From assembly GCF_000283155.1 (NCBI RefSeq), contig NW_004454177.1:4191468-4255467 (forward strand): a stretch of DNA of 64,000 bases, read 5' to 3'. This DNA is from Ceratotherium simum simum. Its lineage: Eukaryota; Chordata; Mammalia; Perissodactyla; Rhinocerotidae. The position numbers and the translations under genes are program-made. The notes under the pieces are model-generated. The model did no database searches and was not told where the DNA came from. It saw only the letters and a program-made list of their open reading frames with translations. This document shows positions 41,961-53,905 of the stretch, piece by piece; the first letter of the stretch is position 1, and every line of letters starts with the position of its first letter.

Positions 41961-43210
41961 GGCCATACCAGGGGGCTCCGCACCAGCCAGCGCATGCTGC
42001 AGGGCAGACCTGAAGAAGAACTTCCAATGGAAGATCTGATAGGAGAGGGGCTGAGACAAGGTTGGGCTGTGTGGGAGGGCAGCGGAGGCAGAGGTGAGGG
42101 GGGCAGGTAGAATGACCCTCTGGTTCTCTCTCCACAGGAGGGGGTCAGGAAGAGTCATCACATCCCATCACTACAGGAATATCTGCCCAACACTGGTCCT
42201 TCCTGATAAGCAAGCGGGCAACAGCCTTTAGAGGCGAGGCCCTAGGACTTGGGGTTAGAAAGGGTCCCGGGGTCATGGGTTCCAGCCCTCTGCCCCTAGT
42301 TGAGCTGCTCTTTCCACACGGCGGTGTCGGGAGGTTAGCCCGTCAGAAAAGGCCTTCCAGAGAAAGCCCTACCCAGTTCAGCAACAAGCAGTCTAGTCAG
42401 GAAGTCCTTCCTCTGGTCTAACCTGGGGCTTCAGACCATCTCCTCGGAGCTGATCTTGCAGAACAGGTCAGCAATGAGCCTTTACCCTCCAGGGCCTCCT
42501 GCCTCCCCTGCACACCCCGCCCAGCCTCCCAGCCTTCTTCTCGGATGGGGGAAGCTCTGTCTCTCCTCCTGGGTCTTCAGGGCCTCCAAGTCTCACCTAT
42601 AACCCTCCCCCAGCCTTCGGAGTCCCTTCTCAGCTGCTCGGCTGTGGGGCCCTCCCGGACACAGGCCTCCGTGCATGTTCTCAGGGCACATGGGGACTTT
42701 TACACACTGTTCCCTCGGGGGTCCTAAGCAAGGCATCTCCCCTACTGCCAGCTCCCCCATACCAGGTCAGTTCAGGTAGAAGATGCCCTGGAAATTGGAC
42801 TGCAGGCTGGGGGCTGGGGCTGGGAGTGGGAAGCAGAGACGTCCCAGGCAGACTACATCCTGAAGCTTGCTCCTCCCTCTGGGTCTAGCACCATAAGGAG
42901 TTGGGGCCCTAGGCCCTCATGGCTGAATGGTGATCAGTATTAAATATAGGATTAACTATAGGCTGCAGAGTGAGGGCAGAGGTTCTTCCCCTTGTTGTTA
43001 ATTCAAGCTCCTCTTCCGAGCAGCGGGGCCTGGCCCCTGAAAGGGCAGGTCACTAAGGGATGTCCCAGACTCAGCACGCTGCTGGCCTCCCTGATGGCCC
43101 CTTCCCAGCCCACTCCAAACCAGTGCCATTTCCTCCATTTTCCGCCAAGCACTGGGCATGTGTTTACACTCCAGGGAAGTCCTCCTTCCAAATCCCATGC
43201 CCTCGGCATA
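41961..43210. other. Unassigned GC-rich DNA
   Basis: 42390-42430 (aggaagtccttcctctggtc) faintly resembles an L3/CR1-type repeat. Otherwise nothing recognised. Confidence 0.4.
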
Positions 43211-43214
43211 GACC

Positions 43215-43300
43215 ACCAGTGGTGGAAGGGCTTGGAGAGCCTCTAATCTGACTCCTCATCCTTACAGAGGAAACTGAGGCCAAGGAGGCTGCAGAACCTC
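43215..43300 (-). mobile_element. MIR3-like SINE fragment
   Basis: ttggagagcctctaatctga, ctcctcatccttacagagga, aactgaggccaaggagg. Confidence 0.55.
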
Positions 43301-43324
43301 CTGAGGAAGCAAAGCATGGTGAGT

Positions 43325-43425
43325 GGTCTGGGGCATAGCACTTATCGTTACTGAGCCTCAGTTTCCTTATCTGTAAAATGAGAGAGAAGACCTGTATCGT
43401 AGGGTCAATAGAAGGTACAGTCGAT
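43325..43425 (+). mobile_element. MIR SINE fragment
   Basis: Sense MIR: cctcagtttccttatctgta, aaatgagagagaagacctgt. Confidence 0.8.
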
Positions 43426-43429
43426 GAGA

Positions 43430-43725
43430 ACAATGATCTTTCCTTTGTTGTTACTGCTGTACCCCCAGTGCCAAGAATGAGAGTAGGTATTTTTTTATTG
43501 AACTTTATTTGACACATAGTAACACTGTGTAAATTTAAGGTGTACAGCACGTTAATTCAATACATTTATATATTGTAACATGATTGCCATTGTAGTGATA
43601 ACTAGCACTTCTATCGTGTTACATAATTATCACTTTATAGTAGGTGGTTTTGATAGTAAGCATCTTTGAATGAAAGGCTGTACAGCACTTGGTAGGTGCT
43701 CATTAAGTGGTAGCCCCTGTCATTC
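43430..43725 (+). mobile_element. L2/MIR 3' end split by an L1 piece
   Basis: 43430-43487 reads as ttactgctgtacccccagtg, ccaagaatgagagtagg (L2 3' end); 43668-43725 reads as cagcacttggtaggtgctca and ttaagtggtag. The interruption is the L1 at 43488-43665. Confidence 0.55.
43488..43665 (-). mobile_element. L1 3' UTR fragment
   Basis: Plus strand is antisense L1 3' end: tttttttattgaactttatt, 'aatttaaggtgtacagcacg', 'ttaattcaatacatttatat', attgtaacatgattgcca. Confidence 0.8.
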
Positions 43726-43729
43726 AAGA

Positions 43730-44666
43730 TCACAGCCAAGCCAGCTGCAAACCCGGGTTTCCTGACTCCTGGAGCCAGGCTGCTTTCTACCCAGTCTCTC
43801 CCTCGCCTGCATGGCTTCTGTCCCCCTGCCCACCCCTCAGCCCTGTACCCAAGTCCATGACATCTCCTTGGGGCAGGAAAGAGGGAGTCTCTCCATGAAG
43901 GAAGGGGCAGACCCCTAGCCAAGCCACCCCGCCACCCTGTCACCACCCCGTGAAGAGCAGAGACAGAGCAGTGAGACCAGGGACGTTTGTTTCCCTGTTG
44001 TACAGAGGAACCAAAATAATGCAAACAAATTTGGCAACACAAGCTCAGGGTGGGCCGGCCCCCCTCTGCCCTCCCTGCTGAGCCACTGCTGTCTGCTCTC
44101 AATATGAGGATGAGTAACTCCTAGCCACCCACTGAACTGGGAAGCCATCCCAGCCCCAGCCTGCAGCGCAGATCCAGGGGCCAGGGAGGCAGGAGACCCA
44201 CATTCTTGCTTCTAGTTCTGAGGCCCTAGAGCCTTCTGGGGGAAAGGCCTTCCCTGGCTGTGGCATGTGGGACTTAGGTCAGCTCTGTGGCGGCCTCTTG
44301 TGCCCTCAGTTTGCTGCACACATGTCCAGAGAGTTTATGGAACACTGGTTGGAGGGCAGGGGGAGTGGGGGCATCTGGTAGAGTTTTGACCACTGGGGGC
44401 TGGTTCAAGGGCCTTCCTGCTGATGGCTGGGGCTGTGGGAGTTACCTTCTCAGGGCCAGGCTGAACCCGGGAGTGCAACCGAGCAAGGGGCTCCCAGCAT
44501 AGCTCAGTCAATCCAAACCAGGGTAAGCGACCGGGGACAGAGAGAAGAGAGGGTCCTGTCCCAGCCTCCACGGAGGCCACTCCTTGCATCCAGGGATGCT
44601 TTTTCCCCGTGCAGCCACACACCATGGTGCTCTCAAACCCTTCCATTTCCCTCTCCCTCTTACACA
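43730..44666. other. Unassigned GC-rich DNA
   Basis: Unique; nothing recognised. Confidence 0.4.
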
Positions 44667-44667
44667 C

Positions 44668-44670
44668 AGG

Positions 44671-44714
<44 letters not shown>
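44668..44714 (+). repeat. (CA)n microsatellite
   Basis: About 22 CA units after ggctcacaca. Length-variable marker type. Confidence 0.99.
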
Positions 44715-44715
<1 letters not shown>

Positions 44716-45594
44716 CAGGATCAGCCTCCCCAGAGCAGGAAGCTAGTCACTGCCCAGGGAATGAGGGTGAGGCCCTGCTGGGGACAAGTGCACCCAGGCA
44801 GTGAGTTAGGCAGATGTTGGGACAGTGGCACATCTGGAGATCCACGCACTCCCCCATCCCACTCCAGTGGGGGACATGCAGACTCTGGCTGTCGGAGGGC
44901 TGGAAGGGGTGGGACAGGACCAGGCAGGAGGCCTCAACTGCTGCCCCCCACATGCCCTTGAGCACCCCAAGGGAAGGAACTCCATCAAACTTGGGAGCTA
45001 CAGGTCCCCACACACGTGTCTGTCCTCACCACAGCCCTTTCCTGTGTGTGCACACACACAAGGCCAAGGAAGAGGAGGATCCAGATTAGATGAACAGGGA
45101 ACTGAAGCTGGAATGGAATCAAGCAGGGCCCAGAGCAGGGCTGTGCAGGACACGCCTTTTTGTAATGCACACAAAGAGGCTACTCCTCAGTCGCAGCCCC
45201 CGGTGTGGCAATCCTCTTCAATTCCTGGGGAACCTGCTTAAGTGCCGCCTCCTCCGGGAGGCCTCACTGGATTCCCCTATCCAGTCCTCTCCACCCCTCT
45301 GCAGTGGGCAGAGCTGCAGCACCATATATGGTGGGGAATCTAATTGGAACCCTTTCTTCATTCTTCAAGTGAATTTTACATGCACAGTACACACATATGT
45401 AGACACAAAGGCATGCCTGTGAGCGCACACACACACACAAGCCCCTCACAAAAGGAGAGTGCTCTGCCTCCTGCCCTAGGTTCCAGCTTCAGATGCCATG
45501 ATTCTGCTGTCCTGTCAGCATTTGTGTGAGGGCACTAGCTTGTGGGGTGACCAAGTGTGGCCTCAGTCCTTCTCTAGTGTCCCCATGCAGGGTC
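44715..45594. other. Unassigned DNA, part probably L2
   Basis: 45205-45310 (tgcttaagtgccgcctcctc, cgggaggcctcactggattc) looks like a sense L2 3' segment. A short (CA)n lies at 45425-45440. The rest is unique. Confidence 0.4.
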
Positions 45595-45835
45595 CTGGGA
45601 TGGTGTGTGATTAAGGGCACAGGGGGCAGGGCAGACAGACCTGGGTCTGACTCTTTCGCCCCGACAGTGTCTGGCTGTGCACTTTCAGGCACGTCCCTCC
45701 TGCTCTGTGCTCAGGCTCCTGATCTGCCCGGGACCCAGGTAGGAGCTACCTCATAGCGCGTTGTGAGAATCAAGTGCACTCCTGGCCCACAGCATGCATT
45801 CAGTAACAGTTATTTCCATTATTCTCCGTTTGTAA
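45595..45835 (+). mobile_element. MIR SINE (near full length)
   Basis: Full MIR order: tgtgattaagggcacaggg, acctgggtctgactctttcg, tacctcatagcgcgttgtga, gcatgcattcagtaacagtt. Confidence 0.85.
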
Positions 45836-46384
45836 AGGGTTCAGGGGATGATGTAAATGAGGGCAGATCCCAGTGCAGTAAACCAGGAGTTTTTTTCACA
45901 ATGTCCAGTCTCTCCAGACAATGTCGCCCTCTGATTCAGGGAGGACAGGAGAAGCCCAGGCAGGCTCTATCTTGCTGGGACCTGGGACATGCCTAGAACA
46001 GTGACAGTCTCCACATCAGCTTGCTCCAGCTCCTGCAGAGAGCCCCTCTCCATGCCCTGTGCAGTGCACACAGCTCTGGCAGGCCCCTGGTTGCCCCCAC
46101 CCCTCAAAACATCCACTGTGTGGCCTGTAGGACATTTAATGGGGCACTAGGAGTGAGCATGAGGGGTCTGGAGGGGGTGTAGGGGAAAGAGGGGGCAGCT
46201 CTGGCAGCCAATGTCAGGGCCACACAGAGTCACGCTGATCCCAACCTGTGGTCACACAGACACCCTCAGCAAAAGCAGGGCTGGGCTGGGGTCTGCCCGA
46301 GATGCCTGCCCCAGTGGGAGACTTCTAGATGGCCCAGACTGTTTCAGGCTCCAGGGCCCCTTTGCTGCACACATACGGTGCACA
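45836..46384. other. Unassigned DNA
   Basis: Unique; nothing recognised. Confidence 0.4.
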
Positions 46385-46600
46385 CATGCGTAACTAGACT
46401 AGAAGCCATCAAGTCTAGGATTTCTGAATCTGGAGACCATGGCGAGCCTTCCAGCGGGTCTGTGAATACCCACAAAGAGTAGGCAAAAATGTATGTTTGT
46501 GCACACACGCTCTGTCCACACACGTGCCTTTATCAGATTTTCAAGGGATCTATGTCCAAAAAAGGCTAAGAACTGATATCCTACATTATGAGTTCATTTT
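46385..46600 (+). mobile_element. hAT-type DNA transposon remnant
   Basis: ctggagaccatggcgagcct, ttatcagattttcaagggat, 'ctatgtccaaaaaaggctaa' and gaactgat fit the 'gattctcaaaggggtctgtgacccc..aaggttaagaactact' end of MER-type hAT elements. Confidence 0.45.
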
Positions 46601-47814
46601 GCAGTTGAGGAAAGTAGAATCCCCAAAAGATCAGCTCTCAGTCATCTCCCCTGGGGGACAGCCCAAGAGCCTCAGCTGGGATGCAGGGGGACCAGAGGGG
46701 CCTGCCCTGTGGACCCACACAGGGCTGAGCTGGTCTCCGCCTCTCTCTCCCTTCCTGGAGTGACAGCCTCATCCCATCATCTTCCTACCCACTCCTACAC
46801 CCCTTCCTCCAGGGGGGTGTGGAGCCCTCTCACCAGCCACCCTGGCAGGGCCTTTGTGAAGAAGGATAGAGGAGAGGAAGGAAGCGCCCCTGGCAAGACC
46901 TGCACCCTGCCAGCCGCCAGCCGCCGGGAGCGGGACCAAGAAACGGGCACACGTGTTTGCAGCTGTGCCCCCTCGGCACGCCCGCCTCAACAGCCGCCTG
47001 GCCTCCCTGCCTGCCTTTGAGAGTGATGAGTTTATCTCCGCAGGACAGAGAGGTGTGTTTGACGGCAGAGATGACTTGGGCTGAACTCCTCTGTAAGCAG
47101 GCTCCCTGGGAAGGGCTGGGAGAGATGCTATCACTCCTGTTTGTCAGTCAGTCAGTCAGGAAATGCAAGCCTCCTCCCCGTCCCTGGTCCCTGGTCCCCG
47201 GTGCCCATGAGCTCAGCCTGGCACCCTCGGCCACGGAGGGAGCTGTAAACATCCCACAGGCACCTGGGTGCCAGGGTCCTGGGGACACGGGAGACGAAAA
47301 ATAACTCCCCCAAGCCAGCCCCAACACCAACCATCCCCAAGAAACAGAAAGAAGCAGCTGGGCAACCTTCACTGCCCGGCTCCCGCATCCTGATGCTCCA
47401 GCAGATCTCCGGGGTTTGGGAAGTGTCAGGGTTTGAGGGCGGAGGACACATCTGGGAGAGGAGGGACACATCTGGACCACTCCTGTGGGCCCCCAGGGGA
47501 CCTCGTCTCCAGGGCCTATGTCATTGCACGCCCCCACGTTGGCTCTCACGGTGGACGCTGCCTGCTTCTCTCCTGGAACTCCCCACCACCAGCTCCACCT
47601 CCGCCCAGGAGCCAGGGCAGGGGGGCACAGCATCTCAGCCAGTCCAGGGTCCAGGCTCCACTTCTGGATAAGGGAAGATGGGGCCAAGGAGTGGGGAGAG
47701 TTGGGGACAAAGGCCCGCACCATTGGGGTCCCAGCTGATCTCCCCAAGGGCGTGGCTGGCACTGAGCTAGGGGCTGAGGGGGTCGTGACTCCAAGGTTTG
47801 GATGAATGTAGCCA
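46601..47814. other. Unassigned GC-rich DNA
   Basis: Moderately CpG-rich around 46900-47000 but too short for a convincing island. A (TCAG)4 run lies near 47142-47158. The block 47020-47160 (gtgatgagtttatctccgca, 'gtgtttgacggcagagatga') is complex and could be conserved. No exon is supported. Confidence 0.4.
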
Positions 47815-47920
47815 GGCAGGAAAGGAGCTCAGAGGTCATCTGGGTCTCTTGGATGGGAAAGCCGAAACCGGAGAGAGGGGTGGCCAGAATCAGCATCTGC
47901 TGACTTCCTGTCCAGGGCAC
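47815..47920 (-). mobile_element. MIR3-like SINE fragment
   Basis: gaaaggagctcagaggtcat, ctgggtctcttggatgggaa, agccgaaaccggagagag; matches the antisense 'agagatcatctagtcc...gaggaaactgaggcc' pattern. Confidence 0.5.
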
Positions 47921-48324
47921 CAGGCTCAGAGGGAAGAGCAGGTCTTGCCAAGCAGTGGCCGTGGTGGCCAGTCACGGTTCATCAAATTTGACTGCGGTAG
48001 AGGGGCCCCCAGGGCCACTGCAGCCAGCAAAGGCTTCCTGCACGAGGTGCCCTGAAGAAGCTGGCTCTGCACCTCCGGGCCCTCCCCTGTGTGCCCTGTC
48101 TCCCACGTTGCACTAGGTGGGGACCCTGGCTCCCCCTTTCTCTGTGTCCCTCTTCAGCCCACCTGGTGAGCAGCCCACCAGGAGAGGGTGGACAGCCCTT
48201 GGTGCACAGCACAGAGATCCTGGCAGCTTCCCCCCGGGGCCAGGGCATTCCAGCCCCCAGCGCCCCAGCCTGACCCCCACCCTATCTTGCACAGGTTGCT
48301 GAGCAGGAAGCGATGTGTTGAAAT

Positions 48325-48500
48325 ATAAGGAGCAAGGTCTCCATGGTACTTGCTAACTGTGTGGCCTTGGGAAAGACACTAAACATCTCAGATTCTGTAA
48401 ATGAAATGGAGATGTAATGACAGCCTTGTTGAGTTATAAGAATTAGAGAACCTGGAACACCCCAGATACTCCGTGAATGGTTATTATTATCGTTGTTGCT
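48325..48500 (+). mobile_element. MIR SINE
   Basis: Sense MIR: tggtacttgctaactgtgtg, gccttgggaaagacactaaa, attctgtaaatgaaatggag, and an end with tgaatggttattattat. Confidence 0.85.
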
Positions 48501-48784
48501 GTAACTCTCTGTGAGGAGAAAGCAGAATGTGTTCCCGACCAGACATCCTGACCCAGAGAGCCAGGGCTGCAGGATGCAGCCCCTCAGAGAGGACGGGACG
48601 CCTCATCCACCCCAAGTAAACACCTGGCAGCTCCGGGCCTTGTGCTCCTGACCACCTTCCTCCAGCAAGGCCCGACAGGAAGAACGGAAAGTCTGCCCGG
48701 CCCAGGGACTGCAGATACGGGAGAGTCTGAGAAGTGGGCTGGCCCCAAAGAGTCCTTTCCATCTTCCTTGTCCAAACCACAGAA

Positions 48785-48945
48785 CGTGAGGGCTGAGAGG
48801 GACCTCAGAAACCACTCAGTCCCATGTCCCCCTCCCATTTGATGGAGGAGGAAACTGAGGCCCAGAGGGGAACAGTGTCTTGTCCAAGGTCACCCAGTGG
48901 CTGAGACCAGAGCCCCTGGCTCCTGGTCTAGTGTTCTGCCCAGCA
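48785..48945 (-). mobile_element. MIR3-like SINE
   Basis: Antisense order: gagagggacctcagaaacca, ggaggaaactgaggcccaga, tgtccaaggtcacccagtgg. Well preserved. Confidence 0.75.
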
Positions 48946-49789
48946 TTCAGAGCTGGCTGCCATCCTGATCCCACCAAAGGGCAGACGACTCCCTCCTCAC
49001 TCACTTCCCTGGAAACCCTGGGGTTTTCCAATCCGGAAGACCACCTGTTACAAGAGGCCTCTGGGAGAAGACAGAATGAACTGGGAACTACAATAGGAGG
49101 CCACAGGCATCTCCACCCTAGAGGCACAGTGGGGGGTGGGTGCCTGGTCCCCTCCCCCAGCCCTCAAACCACCCCACAATTCAGAAACACAGCCAGGCTT
49201 CCTGACTCACCCACACAGGAGCTACTACCAGGGGGCAAAGGAGGCAGGCGTGCCCGAGCACAGCAGATGCCCAGTGAGTCTCGGGGCCTACGGGATTGGG
49301 GTCAGGTGCCTACACCAGGAGGGGTGGTGAGGGACTCTGAGAAAACAAACCCGAGACATGCTCTGAGAAGGCACCAGAAATGGAAAGGGTCTCAGAGGCC
49401 AGGCACCTCTCACACCAGTGCCCCCAACCCCTACCCTTAACCCCCCCAACCACCCCCTCCCCAAGGCTCTGGGCTTCCGCTCTCTCAGCCCTGGCTCATC
49501 TCCACTGCCCCGAAAGGATGGGGCGCCCATGGGAGTGTCTGGGTCAGCCTCAGGGAGGCCTTCACAACGGGGGCCTGCATCCTGGGGCCTGGGACCACTG
49601 CAGCACAAGTCCAGTCAGGATCCCCAGCAGGCCTCCCAACCTCTTCCTGGGCCAGGCACACTCAGAAAATGATGACTTGCCCTCTACTGGAGGGAAATGA
49701 GCAAAGACCCCCCAACCCCCCCGGGAGGAGGCCGCTGAGGGCATCAGCACTGGGCCGGCCTGGGACCCACCCCACACAGCTTCGGGGAG
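48946..49789. other. Unassigned GC-rich DNA
   Basis: Unique; contains a CTCF-like motif at 49224-49240. No exon or repeat recognised. Confidence 0.4.
49224..49240 (+). promoter_or_regulatory. CTCF-like motif
   Basis: actaccagggggcaaag resembles CCACCAGGGGGCGC with the central ACCAGGGGGC intact. Motif match only. Confidence 0.3.
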
Positions 49790-49905
49790 CCTTGGTGTGA
49801 GGCGGGTTCTGGTCCCACCTCTGTCACTGCCTCCCTGCTGTGACCAAGTCACCCCTCTGGGTCTGTTTGGACCAAATAGGTGACCTTTAATCTTTTGTTA
49901 GAATT
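49790..49905 (+). mobile_element. MIR SINE fragment
   Basis: Sense MIR: gttctggtcccacctctgtc, actgcctccctgctgtgacc, aagtcacccctctgggtctg. Confidence 0.7.
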
Positions 49906-49929
49906 GAAACTTTTTTTGTTTCTTTTCAC

Positions 49930-50420
49930 AAAGATGATAGTATTCGTTTCCTAGCCCTAACAAATTACCACAAACTAAGTGGCTTCAACAACAGAAATTT
50001 ATTCTCTAGTAGTTCTTGAGGCCAGAAATCCAAAATCAAGGTGCCAGTAGGCCCCCGCCCCTACCTTCGGCTCCTGGAGAGAGTCCTTCCTGATCTCTGC
50101 TCGTGTCTGGGGGCTCCTGGTTTCCCTGGTTTGGGAAAGTGCTGTGTGACTGCACTGTCTGCCTCTCTCTTCACACGGCCTTCTCCAGGTCTCTGCTTGG
50201 CCGGTCTAGCGTAAGGACACTTGTCATCGAATTTAGGGCCCTCCCAAATAATCCAGGATGATTTTACCTTGAAATCCTTTAACTTAATCACATCTGCAAA
50301 GACCTGTTTCCAAATAAGGTCAAATTTACAGGTTCTAGTGATAAGGACACAGATGTATCTTTTGGGAGGCCACCCATTCAAATCCCCTGCCCTGATCTCA
50401 TTCAAAACCCCCCGACATTG
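49930..50420 (-). mobile_element. MaLR-type LTR (MLT1-like)
   Basis: Plus strand: attcgtttcctagccctaac, 'aaattaccacaaactaagtg', 'caacaacagaaatttattct', ccagaaatccaaaatcaagg, 'tttaacttaatcacatctgc', aaagacctgtttccaaataa. Solo LTR; no retroviral genes nearby. Confidence 0.8.
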
Positions 50421-51094
50421 TTCACTGTGCTAAGGAATGGAGTCTGAAACGAGGCTGAATGCTGGACCGTTATCCCCCTCTCCCCCCTTCACTCTTCCTT
50501 CCCCATCTCAGGGCCTCTCCGAGGAAGCTCTAGACACCCAGGTCCCCTCCGCCACTGCCACTGTGGGCGTGCCCCTTCTGGGGCCTCATGGGAGGTACCT
50601 CAGTCACCACTTGGCTCCTAGAAGTGCCCACGGAGCCAGAATCAAGCTTGGCAGCCACAGTCTAGAGGCCTCCAGGCCTTTCCCGGCCACCACACAGTTC
50701 CTCAGTTGGTTGGCACTGAGGACGAGCGCCCTCCTGCACCCCCTCCACCCCCAGAGCTGAGGGCGCTCCTCTTCTGATGCCAGAATTCCAAACACTGGCT
50801 TTGCTTCTGCCTCTTGGGTAGCAGGGTTGTGGAAAGGTGGGGAGGGGTGATGTCCACATGGCAGTGGCAGAAGCATGGCTAGAAATGGCGGGCACAAGGA
50901 TGGGGAGCCTGGAAACTGTCAGCATCCCCAGCTCGGCCTCCAGCCAGTGGGCAAGGGAGGCCCAGCCTTGAAGGATGAAAAGGGGGACTCTGATAATATC
51001 TGGGTGAGGTGTTGGGGGTTCTCTGAAGGAAGAGGGTCACAAACCCCCACCCCCAGGAGCAGCAGATGCAGAGCTGGGCCGACAGCTTCTCCTG
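50421..51094. other. Unassigned GC-rich DNA
   Basis: Unique; nothing recognised. Confidence 0.4.
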
Positions 51095-51260
51095 TCCAGA
51101 CTAGAGTGTTTGTGTGACCTTGGATAGCTCATGTCACCTCCCAGAACCTCAGTTTCCTCATCTGTAAAATAAAGATACAAACAACACTTTCCTCAAAGGA
51201 TTGTTTGGGGACCCCAATAAGATAAAGACTGTAAAAATCACTCTGTAAATCCGTCTGGAG
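51095..51260 (+). mobile_element. MIR SINE
   Basis: Sense MIR: tgtgtgaccttggatagctc, cctcagtttcctcatctgta, ctcaaaggattgtttgggga. Confidence 0.9.
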
Positions 51261-52119
51261 ACAACTGTAAACAGAGGAGAGCAGACCACCTTTCCTACAG
51301 CTGACCTCCGGTGCAGCACGAGGGACCCAGAGCAGCCACAAGAAGATCCTGGGGACTCAGAATGGAAGACTGCTGGGAGGAGGGGGCCTGGACCAGAGCA
51401 GGAAGGAGGGGCGGGGCAGGGAGTGGCTGAGGAGAGGGTGGAGGTGGAGACAGGCCATGATGGGAGCACTCCCCAAGGACAGAGGCCCAGGTGCCCTCTT
51501 CTTGGCAGCTGGACTTCCTTGCCCTGTGGCCGGCATGTCCAGGGCAGGGAGCCCCCCTCACCATCCCCTCTGCTCCTGCCACTGTGCCTAGCACAGGGCC
51601 GGCACAGGCGGAACCCACTCGACAGAGGCTGGGTAGGCTTTGAGCTGATCCGCTCACCCAGAAGGTGCTAATTGAGCTGATTAATTGAGCCAATTACCTC
51701 AGCCTCCCAGGAGGGCTGAGAGCGGGCCTGGCTCTTGGGGACCAGGTGTGAGGCTGCAAGATGGGCTGAGAGAGGGAGCCAGCCTGAGAGGGTAGAGCCT
51801 GCACTCTGCACCCCCAGGCCGGCCAGCCTACACAGGCTCAGGATGGAGGGTTGGCTGGTGCCCACTGGAGCAAGGTGAGTCTGGGCTCCCAGGCAGATCC
51901 AGGAGAGCCGTCAGAAGGAGAGGCAGGGCTGGAGCAGATGCAGGGACTCCGGGACGGGAAGGGGGTGCACCAGGCGAGTGAATGATTCCGCAGAGAAATG
52001 AATTACCCTTTCCTGCTGCACCTTCTGCTAATTTTGGAGTGTGAATGAAAGAGAGAGGGAACGTGAAATGCGAATCATCACGGCCGAGAATTTAGGACGC
52101 GGGGGCACAGTGTGATGTG
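51261..52119. other. Unassigned DNA with candidate conserved block 51960-52110
   Basis: Apart from the TAAT cluster, the block 51960-52110 has agtgaatgattccgcag, aatgaattacc, tctgctaattttggag and cgaatcatcacgg, a second homeodomain-like group 300 bp away. No exon or repeat. Confidence 0.4.
51655..51720. promoter_or_regulatory. Homeodomain-site cluster (three TAAT cores in 31 bp)
   Basis: Within 51667-51697 there are ctaattgag, gattaattgag and caattacc, each containing a TAATTG/CAATTA core of the kind bound by LIM-homeodomain and related factors. The surrounding DNA is GC-rich, so the clustering is notable. Confidence 0.45.
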
Positions 52120-52275
52120 CCTTCCATCCTTACCTCCGCGGTCCGGGGAGGCAAGCAGCATTGTGGCTGCTGGTTTACAGATGAGGAAAACAAGGCTCGG
52201 GGCTGCCACGGGGCTGTCACACAGCTGGCAAGTGAAGGAAGCAGGACTCAGACCCGAGTCCTCCAGGCTGCAGAA
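52120..52275 (-). mobile_element. MIR SINE
   Basis: Antisense MIR: ggtttacagatgaggaaaac, aaggctcggggctgccacgg, cacacagctggcaagtgaag. Confidence 0.85.
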
Positions 52276-52823
52276 GCTCTGTGGTACACGGCCTGAGGTG
52301 TGGGTGGGGCTTGACAGTCAACGAGTGTGAGTCTGAATGTGAGTTCACGTGAGTGTGGCAACAGAGTGTCCATGAGCGTGTGAAGATGGTATGTGACTGT
52401 GAGCAGGCCCAGCTTACGTGTGTGCAAGGCAGGGGCCACGGGGGCGTGTCTGCCCACAGGTGTGCACCTCAGAGAAGACCAGGCCTCCTGTACAGACCAC
52501 AGTCTCCACCCCAGGGCCACGCCCAGCTGAAGGCCAAGGAGAGTCCATCGACCTTGGGGAGGAAGCGCCGTGCCCCCCCCCCACCCCCGGTGGGTACACA
52601 GTCTCCTCCTGTCCCCACCGTCCTGGCATGCCTGAACTCGTGCAGTAATTTCCCATTTCCATGCCTGCTCCCACCAGTTCTGTCTCCATCCAGCAGGCAG
52701 AGGGCTTCAAAAAACACAGATCTAATCATAACCCATTTTTGTCTTGTTTTGTTTGTTTGTGCAAATGATATGTCTCTTTCTTTGGGTGAGAGAAACTATA
52801 CTCACATAGGGACAACAAAGTGC
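52276..52823. other. Unassigned DNA
   Basis: Includes a TG-rich stretch (52300-52440) and an A/T-rich part with gtgcaaatgatatg near 52760. No repeat or exon assigned. Confidence 0.4.
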
Positions 52824-53388
52824 TTTTTTCAAAAATCAACTTTAGTGACATAATTTACGTAAAACAAAATGCACCCATTTAAGTGTATAGATAGTGAAGT
52901 CTGACCTGCGTAACCACCACGTGGTCCTGTTTCCAGCTTCTCAGAAATTTCCCTCATTTCCCTCCCAGTCAACACCCCACACCCCCCATCTCCCACCCTG
53001 AGCAATGGCTGATCTGATTTCTATCACTGTAAGTTAGTTTTGCCTTTTCTAGAGTTTCACATAAATGGAATCACGCAGCGTGCACTCTTTGGCTTCTTCC
53101 ACTCAGTGTGGCGTTTTGGAAGTCACCCACGTTGCTGCATATCCCAGGAGTTGGCTCCTGTCATCGCTCTACAGCATTCCATCATATGGATATACCACTG
53201 TTTGTTTACCCCTCCGCCAGTTCATGGACGTCTGGGTTGATTCCAGTTTAGGGGCTGTATGAATAAAGGTGCTATGAATATTGCATACAAGTCTTTTTGT
53301 GTATGTATATTTCTATTTCTTTTGGGTAAATACAGCAATTGGAGTAGAATTGCTGGATATAATAAGTACATTAACAACTGCCAAACTA
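52824..53388 (-). mobile_element. L1 LINE 3' region
   Basis: Antisense L1: taatttacgtaaaacaaaat, 'tgcacccatttaagtgtata', 'gagtttcacataaatggaat', 'gcattccatcatatggatat', 'taaaggtgctatgaatattg', 'cttttgggtaaatacagcaa'. Confidence 0.88.
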
Positions 53389-53392
53389 GCCC

Positions 53393-53905
53393 TTAGGATA
53401 AATTTTGAAGTTCTTTAGCCTGACCTTCAAGGGCCTGGCTCCTCCTTTCTTTTCAGCCCCATCTTTTCTCTCTTTCCCCTTGCTTACTGCATGTCAACCA
53501 CACTCTTTCTTGCTGTTTCTTTAAAGTGCCAAGCTTCTTTTGACCACAGGACCTTTGCATGTGTTGGTTCCTCTCCGTGGAATGCTTTCCCCACTCTTCT
53601 GTTCAAGTCTCATCTTAATATTCATTCCTCAGGGGGCTTCCTAACCGTACCCCACCCCACCCCACCTATGTGTGGTGCTCCTCATGCCTACTCAAAACTC
53701 CCTGGACTTTTTTCCTTATGACACACAACCCAGGGTTAACTACATGTGATTACGTGTATGTGGTATGAATTTGTGTTTCATATTCCTTCCCTGCACTCAA
53801 CTCCAGGCCCTGCGAGTGTGGGAATCATGCCCCTCGTCTCCTGTGTGCCCGGCACTTGACACTTCAGAGCAGCTCAATAGATATTTCTGGAGATTAAATG
53901 AAGGT
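53393..53905 (+). mobile_element. L2 LINE 3' region
   Basis: Sense L2: gacctttgcatgtgttggtt, cctctccgtggaatgctttc, ttcaagtctcatcttaatat, and the 3' end 'agctcaatagatatttctgg'. Confidence 0.85.

Noticed and set aside
46900..47000. CpG-island promoter
   Set aside because: The CpG-enriched stretch is only about 100 bp and is not accompanied by an exon.
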